The translations under genes were made by a program, and so were the position numbers. The notes beneath the pieces were generated by a model. That model ran no database searches and was not told the origin of the DNA. It saw only the letters and a program-made list of their open reading frames with translations. A stretch of 64,000 nucleotides of DNA from positions 5,309,001-5,373,000 of the forward strand of contig NZ_CP109487.1 in NCBI RefSeq assembly GCF_036227605.1, written 5' to 3'. This DNA comes from Streptomyces sp. NBC_01439. GTDB taxonomy: Bacteria > Actinomycetota > Actinomycetes > Streptomycetales > Streptomycetaceae. Of the stretch, positions 8,801-17,075 are shown one piece after another (within the stretch, counting starts at the first letter, position 1; every line of letters starts with the position of its first letter).

Positions 8801-9400
8801 ATGAGCGATCTCTTCGTCAAGATCTGCGGACTCAAGACCGCGCACGACGTCGACGTGGCCGTGGCCGCCGGGGCGGACGCCGTCGGGTTCGTCTTCGCGC
8901 CCGGGAGCCCGCGGACCGTGGACGCCGCCACCGCGCGGGAGCTCGCCGCACGGGTGCCCGCCGGGGTGCTCACCGTGGGCGTCTTCCGGGGGCAGTCGGT
9001 GGCGGAAGTGCGGCGGTTCGCCGAGGAGAGCGGTGTGCGGGGCGTGCAGCTGCACGGCGAGGAGGGGCCCGAGGACTTCGCGGCGCTGCGGGCCGAGGGC
9101 CGGACCCTGCTGCGGGCCACCGCCGAGCGCGTGGAGTGCTGCGGTGAGTACGGCGAGGACCTGCTGTTGCTGGACGCGCCCGACCCGGGCTCCGGCAAGC
9201 CGTGGAACTGGGGTGCGGCGGACTTCGCCGCGCCCGAGGGGCGCTGGCTGCTCGCCGGCGGGCTGAACCCGGGCAACGTGGGGGAGGCGCTCGCGGCCAC
9301 CGGGGCGTGGGGCGTGGACGTGTCCAGCGGGGTGGAGCGCGAGCGCGGCGTGAAGGACCCCGACCTGATCCGCGCCTTCATCGCGGCGGCCCGCGCCTAG
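8801..9400 (+). CDS. trpF: Phosphoribosylanthranilate isomerase-like protein (TrpF)
   Basis: 199 residues from the ATG at 8801, giving the family start FVKICGLK (general-base cysteine at position 9). Seen: DAVGFVFAPGSPRTV, GVQLHGEE, a general-acid aspartate in LLLLDAPDPGSG, GGLNPGNV, and DVSSGVERERGVKDPD, the phosphate site. TrpF isomerises phosphoribosylanthranilate in tryptophan synthesis. Many Streptomyces use bifunctional PriA instead, so a free-standing trpF away from other trp genes is unusual. The usual GGTG loop reads GSGKPW. It may be a true isomerase or a divergent relative. Confidence 0.85.
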   Translation: MSDLFVKICGLKTAHDVDVAVAAGADAVGFVFAPGSPRTVDAATARELAARVPAGVLTVGVFRGQSVAEVRRFAEESGVRGVQLHGEEGPEDFAALRAEGRTLLRATAERVECCGEYGEDLLLLDAPDPGSGKPWNWGAADFAAPEGRWLLAGGLNPGNVGEALAATGAWGVDVSSGVERERGVKDPDLIRAFIAAARA

Positions 9401-9401
9401 T

Positions 9402-9425
9402 TTTCCGTATCGATCGTTACGGAAA
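9402..9425 (+). terminator. Small hairpin after trpF
   Basis: TTTCCGTA / TACGGAAA arms of 8 bp around an 8-nt loop, directly after the trpF stop. A/T-rich for this genome. Probable terminator. Confidence 0.5.
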
Positions 9426-9547
9426 TCGTGCCCTCCGGGCGGGGCTCGGCAGCCCCGGCTCCGCCGCCGCGCGCCGGGTGACCGGGCGCGTGGTCGACGC
9501 CACCGGGGGCTCCGCGCTCTGACCGCCTACCCGGCACCGGGTCGGCG

Positions 9548-9871
9548 TCACCGGGCGAACTCCTTGAGGGGTTCGGTGTCGAGGGTGATGTCCACCGGGG
9601 CGGGGACCGTGACGGAGGCCCCGTCCGGGAGGGAGGGGCTGTCGCGGTACGAGCCGTCTTCGGGATCGCTGTGGACCGTCAGCGTGCAGCTTTCCCGGTC
9701 GATGAGCAGGTGGACCGGGATCCCGGCCGCCGCGTACCCGTCCCGCTTCTCCTTCCGGTCCCGCCGGTCGGTGTCCGCGTCGTGGGAGGTCGCCTCCAGG
9801 ACCATCAGCACGCCCTTCGGGTCGGCCCACTCGCCTCCGTCCGGTACGAACGGGGCACAGGCTAGGGGCAT
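9548..9871 (-). pseudogene. Truncated Uma2-family remnant
   Basis: About 107 residues corresponding only to the C-terminal half of a Uma2 protein: MVLEATSHDADTDRRDRKEK (E and K of the catalytic set), GYAAAGIPVHLLIDRE, and a C-terminal strand region. Roughly the first 90 residues of the family, including the first acidic residue, are missing. Upstream sequence runs straight into the divergent gene at 9973. The usual VEV(V/T)S segment is recognisable. Best read as a degraded copy, though an ATG at 9871 could still express it. Confidence 0.65.
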
Positions 9872-9972
9872 ATGCGCGCCCTGACGTCGTCTTTGGGGAG
9901 GCTTCCCCCGATCGGATGGGGCCCGGTCGGGAACGGCGGCGGCCGGTCGATAGGGTCCCACTCGGGGGGATC

Positions 9973-11403
9973 ATGGAAATGGAACGACCGCGACCGGTGC
10001 GGCTCTTGGGACACCTCGCATGTGCTGCCGCCGCAGCGTTCGCGGCGGTGGCGGCCCTGTACCTGGTCCTCCTGGCGAAGCTGGTGCTCGCCGACGCCCC
10101 CGTCCGCGTGTGCGGGATCGACAGCTGCCCGCGCGGCACGGGCGTCCTCGCGCTCCTCGCCCCGCTGTGCGCCGCCGCCGCGTGGCTGCTGTGGCGCACA
10201 CCGAGGAAGCGCGGCCACGGCCGCCCCCCGGTGTACGTCCGCGTGATCGCAGGCTGCGTGGCGCTGGCCGCGCTGGGGCCCGGCTGGTCGGGCTTCGAGC
10301 AGGTGCGCGGCCCGCAGCTGGACCTGTCCGGGTGGCAGCAGCCGGTGCATCCGGCGGCGGCCCCGGTCGGCGTCTGGGCGCTCGCGCCCGGAAGGCTCGT
10401 ACGGGCCCGCACGGACGGGCTCGTCGCCTACAACGGGGAGGGCCGCAGGGGTTGGCGGCTGCCCGCCCCGGAGCGCACGCCGCTCTGCGCGCTCAGCCGG
10501 ACGATCTCGTCGGGCACCGGCCTCCTCGCGTACGGGGAGAGCGTGGGCACGTGCGGCTCGCAGGTCGTCGCCGTGGACCTGGTCGAGGGCCGGGTCCGCT
10601 GGACCCGGGACACCGGCCGGGCCCTGGTGGCCGCGGCGGGCCCGAGCGCCGTCGTGGCGGACCGGGACACGGTGACCGGCCTCGACCTGCGCGGCGGCCA
10701 GGAGCTCTGGCGGGTCCCGGTCCCGGCCGACTGCACGGTGAAGGCCGTCGACGGCTCGGACCAACGCGCCCTCTACGTGGAGGAGTGCGGCGACGCCGCC
10801 CGGATCACGGCCGTCGACGCCCGTACGGGGACCCGCGTCTGGCAGAGCGCGCTGCCGACGGCGAGCCGGCTGCGCGAGGTGCGGGTGTTGTCCGCCGTCC
10901 CGCCGGTCCTGCGCGTCACGGAGACCGCCGAGAAGGGCATGGACGGGGTGCTGCTGCTAGACGACACGGGCCGTGTGCGGGGCTCGATACCCGCCTCGGG
11001 TCCGGACGGGGACCTGCTGTCCGAGCCGTCGCCGGTGCTGACCGGAGACCTGCTGGTCACCGCGGTGAAGCAGGGGGAGGGGAACGGCGTGTCCGCCTAC
11101 TCCCTCACCGACGGCCGGCTGCTGTGGCACGCGGGCGTCGGCGACGACGAGGTCCACGGGCTGGCCCCGACCGGCCCGGGCGAGGTCGGCGTGGTGACCT
11201 CGGACCGCTGGTGGACGTACCTCACCCACCGCGGCCTGGGCGACGGCGGGCGCAGGGCGGTCCCCACGGTCCTGCGCGACCTGCCCCTGGGCGAGCGGTT
11301 CGCGTTCTATCCCGGGCCGCCCGGCTCGTACGTCTTCGTCAACCTGGACCGCAAGGGCCTGCTGCCGCCCCTCTTCGACATCGACCCGGTCTTCGGCTGG
11401 TGA
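9973..11403 (+). CDS. Membrane-anchored PQQ-like beta-propeller protein
   Basis: About 476 residues. Two or three membrane segments near the N-terminus (about 15-35, 45-65, 80-100, ending GPGWSGFEQV), then an extracytoplasmic domain of repeated propeller blades: LVAYNGEGRRGWRL, VVAVDLVEGRVRWTRD, TGLDLRGGQELWRV, TAVDARTGTRVWQ, SAYSLTDGRLLWH. Such W-containing blades are typical PQQ-repeat propellers; no PQQ or enzyme site is evident. The SD GGGGGGA suits the ATG at 9979 better (8 bp) than 9973 (2 bp). Function unknown; possibly a surface binding platform. Confidence 0.75.
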   Translation: MEMERPRPVRLLGHLACAAAAAFAAVAALYLVLLAKLVLADAPVRVCGIDSCPRGTGVLALLAPLCAAAAWLLWRTPRKRGHGRPPVYVRVIAGCVALAALGPGWSGFEQVRGPQLDLSGWQQPVHPAAAPVGVWALAPGRLVRARTDGLVAYNGEGRRGWRLPAPERTPLCALSRTISSGTGLLAYGESVGTCGSQVVAVDLVEGRVRWTRDTGRALVAAAGPSAVVADRDTVTGLDLRGGQELWRVPVPADCTVKAVDGSDQRALYVEECGDAARITAVDARTGTRVWQSALPTASRLREVRVLSAVPPVLRVTETAEKGMDGVLLLDDTGRVRGSIPASGPDGDLLSEPSPVLTGDLLVTAVKQGEGNGVSAYSLTDGRLLWHAGVGDDEVHGLAPTGPGEVGVVTSDRWWTYLTHRGLGDGGRRAVPTVLRDLPLGERFAFYPGPPGSYVFVNLDRKGLLPPLFDIDPVFGW

Positions 11404-11457
11404 CGGTCGGCGCGTACCGAGCGCGGCGCGGCCGTACGCGCACGACCCGCCCCCCGG

Positions 11458-11835
11458 TCACGCGTCCGAGAGCCCCCACCTCCCGTACTGGCCGTTGCCG
11501 AAGGCGCCGTCCCCGGTGGCCCGGCCGTCCGCCTCGACGTACTCGACGTCGGGCATCTCGCGCAGGGCCTCGACCTGTTCGGGGCTGAGCCGGGCGGAGA
11601 AGCCGTGCAGGACGGCGCGGTAGATGTGCATCGGGGTGGCGCCGACCCGGTCCGCCACCTCGGCCGGGTCGCTGTCTTCCCGCACGGTGACGATGTACGT
11701 GGCGTGGTCGGCGGCGGGGGCCGTGTGCGGTACGGGTTCCCGCACCTCGGCGGTGGCCGCGGCGACGGGCAGGGCGGCGACGGCGGCCAGTACGGCGACG
11801 GCCACGGGCAGGGCTCGGCTCAGGCGGATGCGCAT
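11458..11835 (-). CDS. Secreted stand-alone inhibitor I9 / subtilisin-propeptide-like protein (copy 1)
   Basis: 125 residues: signal peptide (about 1-28, ALPVAVAVLAAVAALPVAAA), then one I9 fold with ATYIVTVREDSDPAEV, AVLHGFSARLSPEQVEAL and MPDVEYVEADG. This is the shape of a subtilase propeptide with no protease attached. It lies head-to-head with the subtilase at 12123 and resembles that enzyme's own propeptide. A trans-acting inhibitor or folding chaperone of the neighbour is the natural guess, as for free I9 proteins elsewhere. A paralogue is at 13764. Confidence 0.82.
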   Translation of the reverse strand: MRIRLSRALPVAVAVLAAVAALPVAAATAEVREPVPHTAPAADHATYIVTVREDSDPAEVADRVGATPMHIYRAVLHGFSARLSPEQVEALREMPDVEYVEADGRATGDGAFGNGQYGRWGLSDA

Positions 11836-12122
11836 GGCCCGAGGCCATCACGGGCGGCGGGACCGGTCAACGACGCCCGCGGGTGTGGCGGGGGCACGGG
11901 CGGCGCACCGGCCGTGCGCTCCCTGGTCCGGGGGCGGGCCGTACGGGTGATCTGGCCGCGTCGACGCGCCCACCCGACGGACAACCAGGTGAGCCGGTGA
12001 TTCAACCCGCCGAGAGGTGGCACCGATGGAGCTGGGGGCCGCCCTCGCAGGAGCACCCGGTGCCGTCCGTGAGGGCGGCGGCTCCCCCGTGCCTTCCCGC
12101 CACCCGTCAGGGAGTTCCTTCC

Positions 12123-13316
12123 ATGCGCCTGCTCGCCCGCCTGGCCGCCGCCGCCCTCCTCACCGTCCCCCCGGTCGCCGCTGGTACGGCCTCCGCCGCG
12201 GCCCCGGAGCCGACCCCGGCGCCGCTGAAGACCGCCGCCAACCCGGTGCCCGGCGAGTACATCGTGACGTTGGAGAAGGGGGTGGACGCGGCCGGGGCCG
12301 CGCAGGAGCTGGGCCTGGAGCCCTCGTTCGTCTACACCTCGGCGCTCAACGGCTTCGCCGTCCCGCTGACCCCGCTCCAGCTGACGACCGTCCGCAACAG
12401 CCCGGGGGTGGCCTCGGTGGAGGAGGACGCGACGGTCCGGCCCGTCCCGCGGCCGAGCACCGTGACCGGCACCCGGGTCCCGGCGAACTCGTGGGGCCTG
12501 GACCGGATCGACCAGGAGAAGCTGCCGCTGGACAACGACTTCACCGTCGCGGGCGACGGCGCCGGCGTGACCGCCTACATCCTCGACACCGGCATCGACT
12601 ACCAGCACAGCGAGTTCGGCGGGCCGGCCGGCACCCGTGCCGCCTTCGGCTTCGACGCCGTCGACGGCGGGCGCGACGGCCAGGACTGCAACGGCCACGG
12701 CACGCACGTCGCGGGCACGGTCGCCGGACAGACGTACGGAGTGGCGCGCCGGGCCAACGTGGTCAGCGTCCGCGTTCTCAGCTGCGACGGCACGGGCACC
12801 TTCTCCGGGATCATCGCGGGCCTGGACTGGGTGGCCAGGAACGCCCGGCAGCCGGCGGTCCTGAACGTCTCCTTGGGCGGGGACAGGTCCGAAGCGGTGA
12901 ACAACTCCGCCAACGCGGTCACCGACGCGGGTGTGCTGCCGATCGTGGCGGCGGGCAACTCCGCGAAGGACGCCTGCCTGGTCTCCCCGGCCTCCGCGCC
13001 GAAGGCCTTCACGGTGGCGGCGAGCGACCGGTCCGACGAGGAGAGCTCCTTCTCCAACCACGGCGAGTGCGTCTCCCTCTACGCGCCGGGCGAGGACATC
13101 GTCTCCGCCCAGCTCGACGGCGGCAGCATCTCCCACAGCGGCACCTCGATGGCCGCGCCGCACGTGACCGGTGTCGCGGCCCTCTACAAGGCCGCGAACC
13201 CGACGGCGGCTCCGCAAGCCGTCGCCGATTTCCTCAAGGACAGGTCCACCAAGGACGTCCTGAGCGGTGTCAGCCCGCTCACCCCGAACCGCCTGCTCTT
13301 CACCGGCGGGCTCTGA
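12123..13316 (+). CDS. Secreted S8 family (subtilisin-like) serine protease, copy 1
   Basis: 397 residues. Signal peptide (1-about 28), propeptide I9 domain (EYIVTLEKGVDAA to SVEEDATV, about 41-105), then the S8 catalytic domain with the Asp motif AYILDTGIDYQ, His motif NGHGTHVAGT, the oxyanion-side AAGNS region and Ser motif SGTSMAAPHVTG. All three catalytic residues are present, so it should be active outside the cell after cleaving its propeptide. SD AGGGAG 8 bp before ATG. It is divergent from its I9 partner and paralogous to the gene at 14477. Confidence 0.95.
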   Translation: MRLLARLAAAALLTVPPVAAGTASAAAPEPTPAPLKTAANPVPGEYIVTLEKGVDAAGAAQELGLEPSFVYTSALNGFAVPLTPLQLTTVRNSPGVASVEEDATVRPVPRPSTVTGTRVPANSWGLDRIDQEKLPLDNDFTVAGDGAGVTAYILDTGIDYQHSEFGGPAGTRAAFGFDAVDGGRDGQDCNGHGTHVAGTVAGQTYGVARRANVVSVRVLSCDGTGTFSGIIAGLDWVARNARQPAVLNVSLGGDRSEAVNNSANAVTDAGVLPIVAAGNSAKDACLVSPASAPKAFTVAASDRSDEESSFSNHGECVSLYAPGEDIVSAQLDGGSISHSGTSMAAPHVTGVAALYKAANPTAAPQAVADFLKDRSTKDVLSGVSPLTPNRLLFTGGL

Positions 13317-13334
13317 TCCGGGCCCGCGCCCGGC

Positions 13335-13718
13335 TCACGCCCCCGCCGCGCGGAACCGGGCGAGGAGAGCGGCGGCCTGCGGGGCGTCCGCGTCGAAGAA
13401 CTGTTTGGCGAGGGCGGGCGGGACGGCCGGTCCGTGCATGCGCACCTCGTGGCAGCTGAAGCAGAACGCGGCCTCCATCAGGACCGGTTCGAGGGAGTCG
13501 TCGTAGGCGCGCACGCTCCATCCGGGTGCGAAGCCGCACCGGTGCTGCCCGCTGCCGGGCAGGGTCCCGATGAGCGCGAGGGCGTCGGTCACCTCGTCCC
13601 CCGACCAGTGGGCGACCGGCCTGCCCGGGTACGGGGCGCCCGCCTCGGTCGGGAGGGCGGATATCCGTACCACCTCGATCAACGCGGTACCGGTCACGAC
13701 TTCGGTGGGCAGTTGCAT
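13335..13718 (-). CDS. Conserved hypothetical protein (127 aa)
   Basis: No family recognised. Soluble, no signal peptide. Seen: LIEVVRISALP at the start, a cysteine-containing core (HRCGFAPGWSVRAYD) and FCFSCHEVRMHG, then an alanine-rich C-terminal helix ending ARFRAAGA. The CFSC pair with CHE could bind a metal (inference). It lies between the two protease modules on the minus strand, converging on copy 1 of the protease with an 18-bp gap. G/C-biased third positions support coding. Confidence 0.7.
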   Translation of the reverse strand: MQLPTEVVTGTALIEVVRISALPTEAGAPYPGRPVAHWSGDEVTDALALIGTLPGSGQHRCGFAPGWSVRAYDDSLEPVLMEAAFCFSCHEVRMHGPAVPPALAKQFFDADAPQAAALLARFRAAGA

Positions 13719-13727
13719 GAACCCAGT

Positions 13728-13755
13728 CTCCCCGGCCCCCTGTCGGGCCGGGGAG
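13728..13755 (-). terminator. Terminator of I9 copy 2
   Basis: An 11-bp stem CTCCCCGGCCC / GGGCCGGGGAG with a 6-nt loop, directly after the I9 copy 2 stop on the minus strand and before the 127-aa gene start at 13718. Confidence 0.6.
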
Positions 13756-13763
13756 TCCGGGCC

Positions 13764-14111
13764 TCAGAAGCCGGTGCCGGTGCCGGTGCCGAAGCCGGTG
13801 GCCCCCCTGTCCTCCTCCACGGTCTCGACGTCCGGCATCTCGCGCAGGGCCTCGACCTGGGCGGGGCTGAGCCGGGCGGAGAAGCCGTGCAGGACGGTGC
13901 GGTAGACGTGGACCGGGGTGACGCCGACGCGCTCGGCCACCTCGGCCGGGTCGACGCCCTCCCGCACGGTGACGACGTACGTGGCGTGGTCGGCGGGGGC
14001 CGTGTGCGGTACGGGTTCCGGCACGTCGGTGGTGGCCGCGGGCGCGGGCGTGGCGACGGCGGCCAGTGCGGTGACGGCCGCGGGCAGGACTCGCTTCAGG
14101 CGGTTGCGCAT
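13764..14111 (-). CDS. Secreted stand-alone inhibitor I9 / subtilisin-propeptide-like protein (copy 2)
   Basis: 115 residues, close paralogue of the 11458 gene. Signal peptide, then ATYVVTVREGVDPAEVAERV, TVLHGFSARLSPAQVEAL and MPDVETVEED. It ends in a short Gly/Thr tail of alternating GTGTGTGF. It is head-to-head with the second subtilase at 14477. The same inhibitor/chaperone role is inferred. Synonymous and amino-acid differences show the duplication is not recent. Confidence 0.8.
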   Translation of the reverse strand: MRNRLKRVLPAAVTALAAVATPAPAATTDVPEPVPHTAPADHATYVVTVREGVDPAEVAERVGVTPVHVYRTVLHGFSARLSPAQVEALREMPDVETVEEDRGATGFGTGTGTGF

Positions 14112-14476
14112 GGTCCGAGGCGATCACGGGCGGCGGGGCCGGTCAACGACGCCCGGGGGTGTGGCGGATGCACGGCGGGCACCGGCCGCGCGCTCCCTGA
14201 TGTGGGGGGCGGACGTACGGGTGAATCTCGCACGAGTTTCCGGGGGTGGGGCGGAGCGGGCTGCGGCCCGGGCGGCGCAAGGGACTAACCCTTTCTGCAG
14301 CGTACGCGACAGGCCATGTCGACGTGGCGATCGGACGATCGGCCAGGTGGCGGCGGAGGTTCAAGCCGCGCCGAGGAGGTGCCCGATGCAAAGGGGGGCC
14401 GCACCCGCGGAGGACTCCAGATCGCGGGGGCGGCTCTTCCACGCCGACCTTCCAAGCACGTCAGGGAGCTCCTTCC

Positions 14477-15658
14477 ATGCGTCTGCTCGCACGTCTGGCC
14501 ACCGCTGTCCTCCTCACCGTCACTCCCGTCGCGGCCGGTACGGCCTCCGCCGCGGCCCCGGAGCCGACCCCGGCGCCGCTCCACACGTCCGCGAACGCCA
14601 TCTCGGGCAGCTACATCGTCAGCCTCGACAAGAAGGTGGCCCCGGCGGCGTTCGCGAAGCGGCTGGGCCTGACGGCGAAGTTCACCTACACCAAGACGAT
14701 CAACGGCTTCGCGGCGTCCCTCACGGCGGAGCAGCTGAAGACCGTCCGTGGGACGGCCGGTGTGGCGTCCGTGACGCAGGATGCGACGGTGACCGTGCCG
14801 CCGACCCCCGTGAAGGGGGTCGGGACCAAGTCGCCCTCCAACTCCTGGGGCCTGGACCGCATCGACCAGCGGTTCCTGCCGCTGGACGGCAACTTCAGCG
14901 CCAACCGCAGTGGGCAGGGCGTGACGGCGTACATCGTCGACAGCGGCATCGACTACCGGCACCCCGACTTCGAGGGCCGTGCACGGCCGGGCTTCGACGC
15001 GATCGGGGGCGGCCTCAACGGCGGGGACTGCAACGGCCACGGCACGCACGTCGCGGGCACGGTCGGCGGTTCGACCTTCGGCGTGGCGCGCAAGGTGACC
15101 CTGGTCAGCGTCCGGGTCCTCGGCTGTGACAACCGGGGTTCCTGGGCGGGCATCATCGCGGGCTTCGACTGGGTGGCCAACAACATCCGGCAGCCGGCCG
15201 TCCTGAACGCCTCGCTGGGCGGCGGCCGGCTCGAAGCGGTCAACGCGGCCGCGACCGCCGTGTCCGACCGGGGCGTGCTGCCGGTCATCGCGGCGGGCAA
15301 CGACAACATCGACGCCTGCCGGGTCTCGCCCGCCTCCGCCGAGCGCGTGGTGACGGTCGGCGCGACGAACCGCTTCGACGAGGAGACCGACTTCTCGAAC
15401 TGGGGCACCTGCCTGGACCTCTACGCCCCCGGCAAGGACATCATCTCGGCGCGTCTGGGCGGCGGCAGCGTGGCCCTGGACGGTACGTCCATGGCCGCGC
15501 CGCACGTCACCGGTGTGGCCGCGCTCTACAAGTCGGAGCACCCGAACGCGCTGCCGGCGGAGGTGACGGACTTCCTGGACGAGGTGTCCACGAAGGACAT
15601 CGTCCAGAACCTCAGCGCCGACAGCCCGAACAAGCTGCTGTTCACCGACGGTCTCTGA
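14477..15658 (+). CDS. Secreted S8 family (subtilisin-like) serine protease, copy 2
   Basis: 393 residues, paralogue of the 12123 enzyme. Signal peptide MRLLARLATAVLLTVTPVAA, I9 propeptide (SYIVSLDKKVAPAAFAKRLG to SVTQDATV), then the catalytic triad: AYIVDSGIDYRHPD, NGHGTHVAGTV and DGTSMAAPHVTG. The residue before GTS is Asp rather than Ser, a tolerated change. Also conserved: ALGG-type SLGGGRLEAV and AAGNDN. SD CAGGGAG. Extracellular protease; substrate unknown. Confidence 0.95.
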   Translation: MRLLARLATAVLLTVTPVAAGTASAAAPEPTPAPLHTSANAISGSYIVSLDKKVAPAAFAKRLGLTAKFTYTKTINGFAASLTAEQLKTVRGTAGVASVTQDATVTVPPTPVKGVGTKSPSNSWGLDRIDQRFLPLDGNFSANRSGQGVTAYIVDSGIDYRHPDFEGRARPGFDAIGGGLNGGDCNGHGTHVAGTVGGSTFGVARKVTLVSVRVLGCDNRGSWAGIIAGFDWVANNIRQPAVLNASLGGGRLEAVNAAATAVSDRGVLPVIAAGNDNIDACRVSPASAERVVTVGATNRFDEETDFSNWGTCLDLYAPGKDIISARLGGGSVALDGTSMAAPHVTGVAALYKSEHPNALPAEVTDFLDEVSTKDIVQNLSADSPNKLLFTDGL

Positions 15659-15662
15659 CCGC

Positions 15663-15917
15663 TCAGAGCGACCCGACGAACCGGGCCCAGGCCTGCGCGT
15701 GGAACACCACGTGCGGGCCTTCGGGCTGCTTGGAGTCCCTCACGGGGACGAGGTGGGGGTGGCCGTCGGCCACTTCGAGGCAGTCGCCGCCAGTGCCGTC
15801 GCTGTGGGTGGACTTCCGCCAAGTGGCCATCTCCAGGCAGTTGCCGCCGCTGCCGTCGCTGTAGCTGGACTTCAGCCACGTGGCTGCTGACAGGTCGTAC
15901 TCAGGCGTGCTGGTCAT
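15663..15917 (-). CDS. DUF397 protein with an internally duplicated motif
   Basis: 84 residues. A normal DUF397 protein has one W-K-S-S-Y-S-x-G-x-x-x-x-C-(V/L)-E motif. Here it appears twice in a row: ATWLKSSYSDGSGGNCLEM then ATWRKSTHSDGTGGDCLEV, followed by the usual VRDSK and a C-terminal W..F. DUF397 genes accompany DUF5753 XRE regulators and act with them as a regulator/partner pair. It overlaps the end of the XRE gene by 17 bp, so translation is coupled. Role inferred from family. Confidence 0.9.
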   Translation of the reverse strand: MTSTPEYDLSAATWLKSSYSDGSGGNCLEMATWRKSTHSDGTGGDCLEVADGHPHLVPVRDSKQPEGPHVVFHAQAWARFVGSL

Positions 15918-16737
15918 GTTCGTAATCCTCCGCCACGGACTCGATCAAAGCCAGCGATTCGCTGGGTGACAGCGCGCCGGCCGTGAGGAGATCGTAGGTC
16001 AGCGAATGGCGTGCCACGGTTGCCGGATCGTCCAGAAGCACCCCTATGGCGTTGCCTTGGACATACGCCAGAGGAGGAGCGTCCTCAAAGGTCATCAGCT
16101 TCAGGGTGCCGCCCATGGACGAATGTGCTCCTGCACTGAACGGCAGTACCTGCACGAAGATCCGGCGTGCACGGATCAGGGTTGTGATGTGACGTAGGAC
16201 CTCGGCCATCACTGCCCGGCTGCCGACGACTCGTCGAAGAGCTGATTCGTCGAGTACACACCAGAACAACGGGGTTGTTGGATCACTGAGGACACCGGCC
16301 CGGTCCAGCCGGTTCTGCACCAGCTCGGAGATGACCTCCTCGGTGGCCGTTGGCTGGTAGGCGATGAAGACAGCCCGGGCGTATGCCTTCGTCTGGAGCA
16401 TCCCGGGCAGCGCCAAGGGCGCGTACTCCCGGATCGTCTTCGCTTCCGCTTCCGCTTCAGCAGCCTCCGCGAAGTGGTTCGGGTACTTCGACTTGGCCAG
16501 TGCCCCGCAGTTGCGGGCGAAGAAGCCGTCCGTGCCGAGGATCTCGTCGATCTGTTTGGCGTATTCGAGGTGCATGCGACGCGTGCCCGATTCGAGCTGG
16601 CCGATGAACGCGCCGCTGACGAAGAGCCGTTCGCCGAGTTCGGCCTGGCTCATGCCCGCGCGTTCGCGCGCCACGCGCAGTTCCGCGCCCAGGAGGGCGC
16701 GGGGTGAGGAGGAGGGATCGAGGTTCTTTCGTGGCAT
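15901..16737 (-). CDS. XRE-family regulator with DUF5753 ligand/partner domain
   Basis: 278 residues from the ATG at 16737 (SD AGGGAG; longer starts to 16800 lack one). N-terminal helix-turn-helix LRVARERAGMSQAELGERLF at about 20-45, then DUF5753 from about 95 with YAPLALPGMLQTKAYAR, FWCVLDESALRR and FVQVLPFSAGAHSSMGG. This class, common in Streptomyces, pairs with a DUF397 gene downstream, here overlapping by 17 bp. Many pairs influence development or antibiotic output. A similar XRE sits at 62669. Confidence 0.93.
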   Translation of the reverse strand: MPRKNLDPSSSPRALLGAELRVARERAGMSQAELGERLFVSGAFIGQLESGTRRMHLEYAKQIDEILGTDGFFARNCGALAKSKYPNHFAEAAEAEAEAKTIREYAPLALPGMLQTKAYARAVFIAYQPTATEEVISELVQNRLDRAGVLSDPTTPLFWCVLDESALRRVVGSRAVMAEVLRHITTLIRARRIFVQVLPFSAGAHSSMGGTLKLMTFEDAPPLAYVQGNAIGVLLDDPATVARHSLTYDLLTAGALSPSESLALIESVAEDYEHDQHA

Positions 16738-16804
16738 GGCAACTCCCTGAGCAACATGTCCGGTTGTTGAGGGGCCCTCACTTGAAAGGCTAGTGAGCAC
16801 ATCG

Positions 16805-16839
16805 CCACTCTGTGTGAAGAAGTTGGATACTCAGAGTGG
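16805..16839. promoter_or_regulatory. Inverted repeat in the XRE / 16854 divergent promoter region
   Basis: CCACTCTG (16805-16812) and CAGAGTGG (16832-16839), a perfect 8-bp inverted repeat 19 bp apart, between the XRE gene and the gene at 16854. GGATACT in the spacer could be a -10. A candidate binding site for the neighbouring XRE regulator (inference). Confidence 0.4.
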
Positions 16840-16853
16840 AAAGGTGACATGTC

Positions 16854-17075
16854 ATGGTGCTCTCCCCACAGGAGCGCATGCAGGCGGCCGAGGAGGCCGT
16901 CCAGCAGCTGCGGAACTCGCTCGCCGGGGTCGGGGTGCTGTTCCCCTCGCTGGACGTGGACCGGGTCTCCGCCGCCGGCACGTACGGCCTGCCGCTGGTC
17001 GACCTCGGCCGCTGCAACCTCGACACCGCGCTCCGGCTGGCCGCCGTATTGCACGAGCGGGCGGCGGGCGCGTGA
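16854..17075 (+). CDS. Small conserved hypothetical protein (73 aa)
   Basis: Strong SD GGAAAGGTGAC 6 bp before the ATG. One helical N-terminus (QERMQAAEEAVQQLRNSL) followed by VLFPSLDVDRVS and LPLVDLGRCNLDTALRLAAVL. No known domain recognised; cytoplasmic. Its stop overlaps the GTG of the next gene (GTGA), so the two proteins are made together and probably act together. Sits divergently beside the XRE/DUF397 pair. Confidence 0.75.
   Translation: MVLSPQERMQAAEEAVQQLRNSLAGVGVLFPSLDVDRVSAAGTYGLPLVDLGRCNLDTALRLAAVLHERAAGA

Larger units (their letters stand above)
13764..15658. repeat. Duplicate copy of the I9-(divergent)-S8 protease module at 11458-13316
   Basis: Gene order, orientation, protein families and even the start of the intergenic DNA are repeated: ATCACGGGCGGCGG and GGTCAACGACGCCCG occur just upstream of both I9 genes. 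The tract CAGGGAG..CCTTCCATGCG occurs at both protease starts. The 365-bp spacer 14112-14476 holds the divergent promoters and is longer than its 287-bp counterpart; no further gene was seen in it. Confidence 0.8.
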
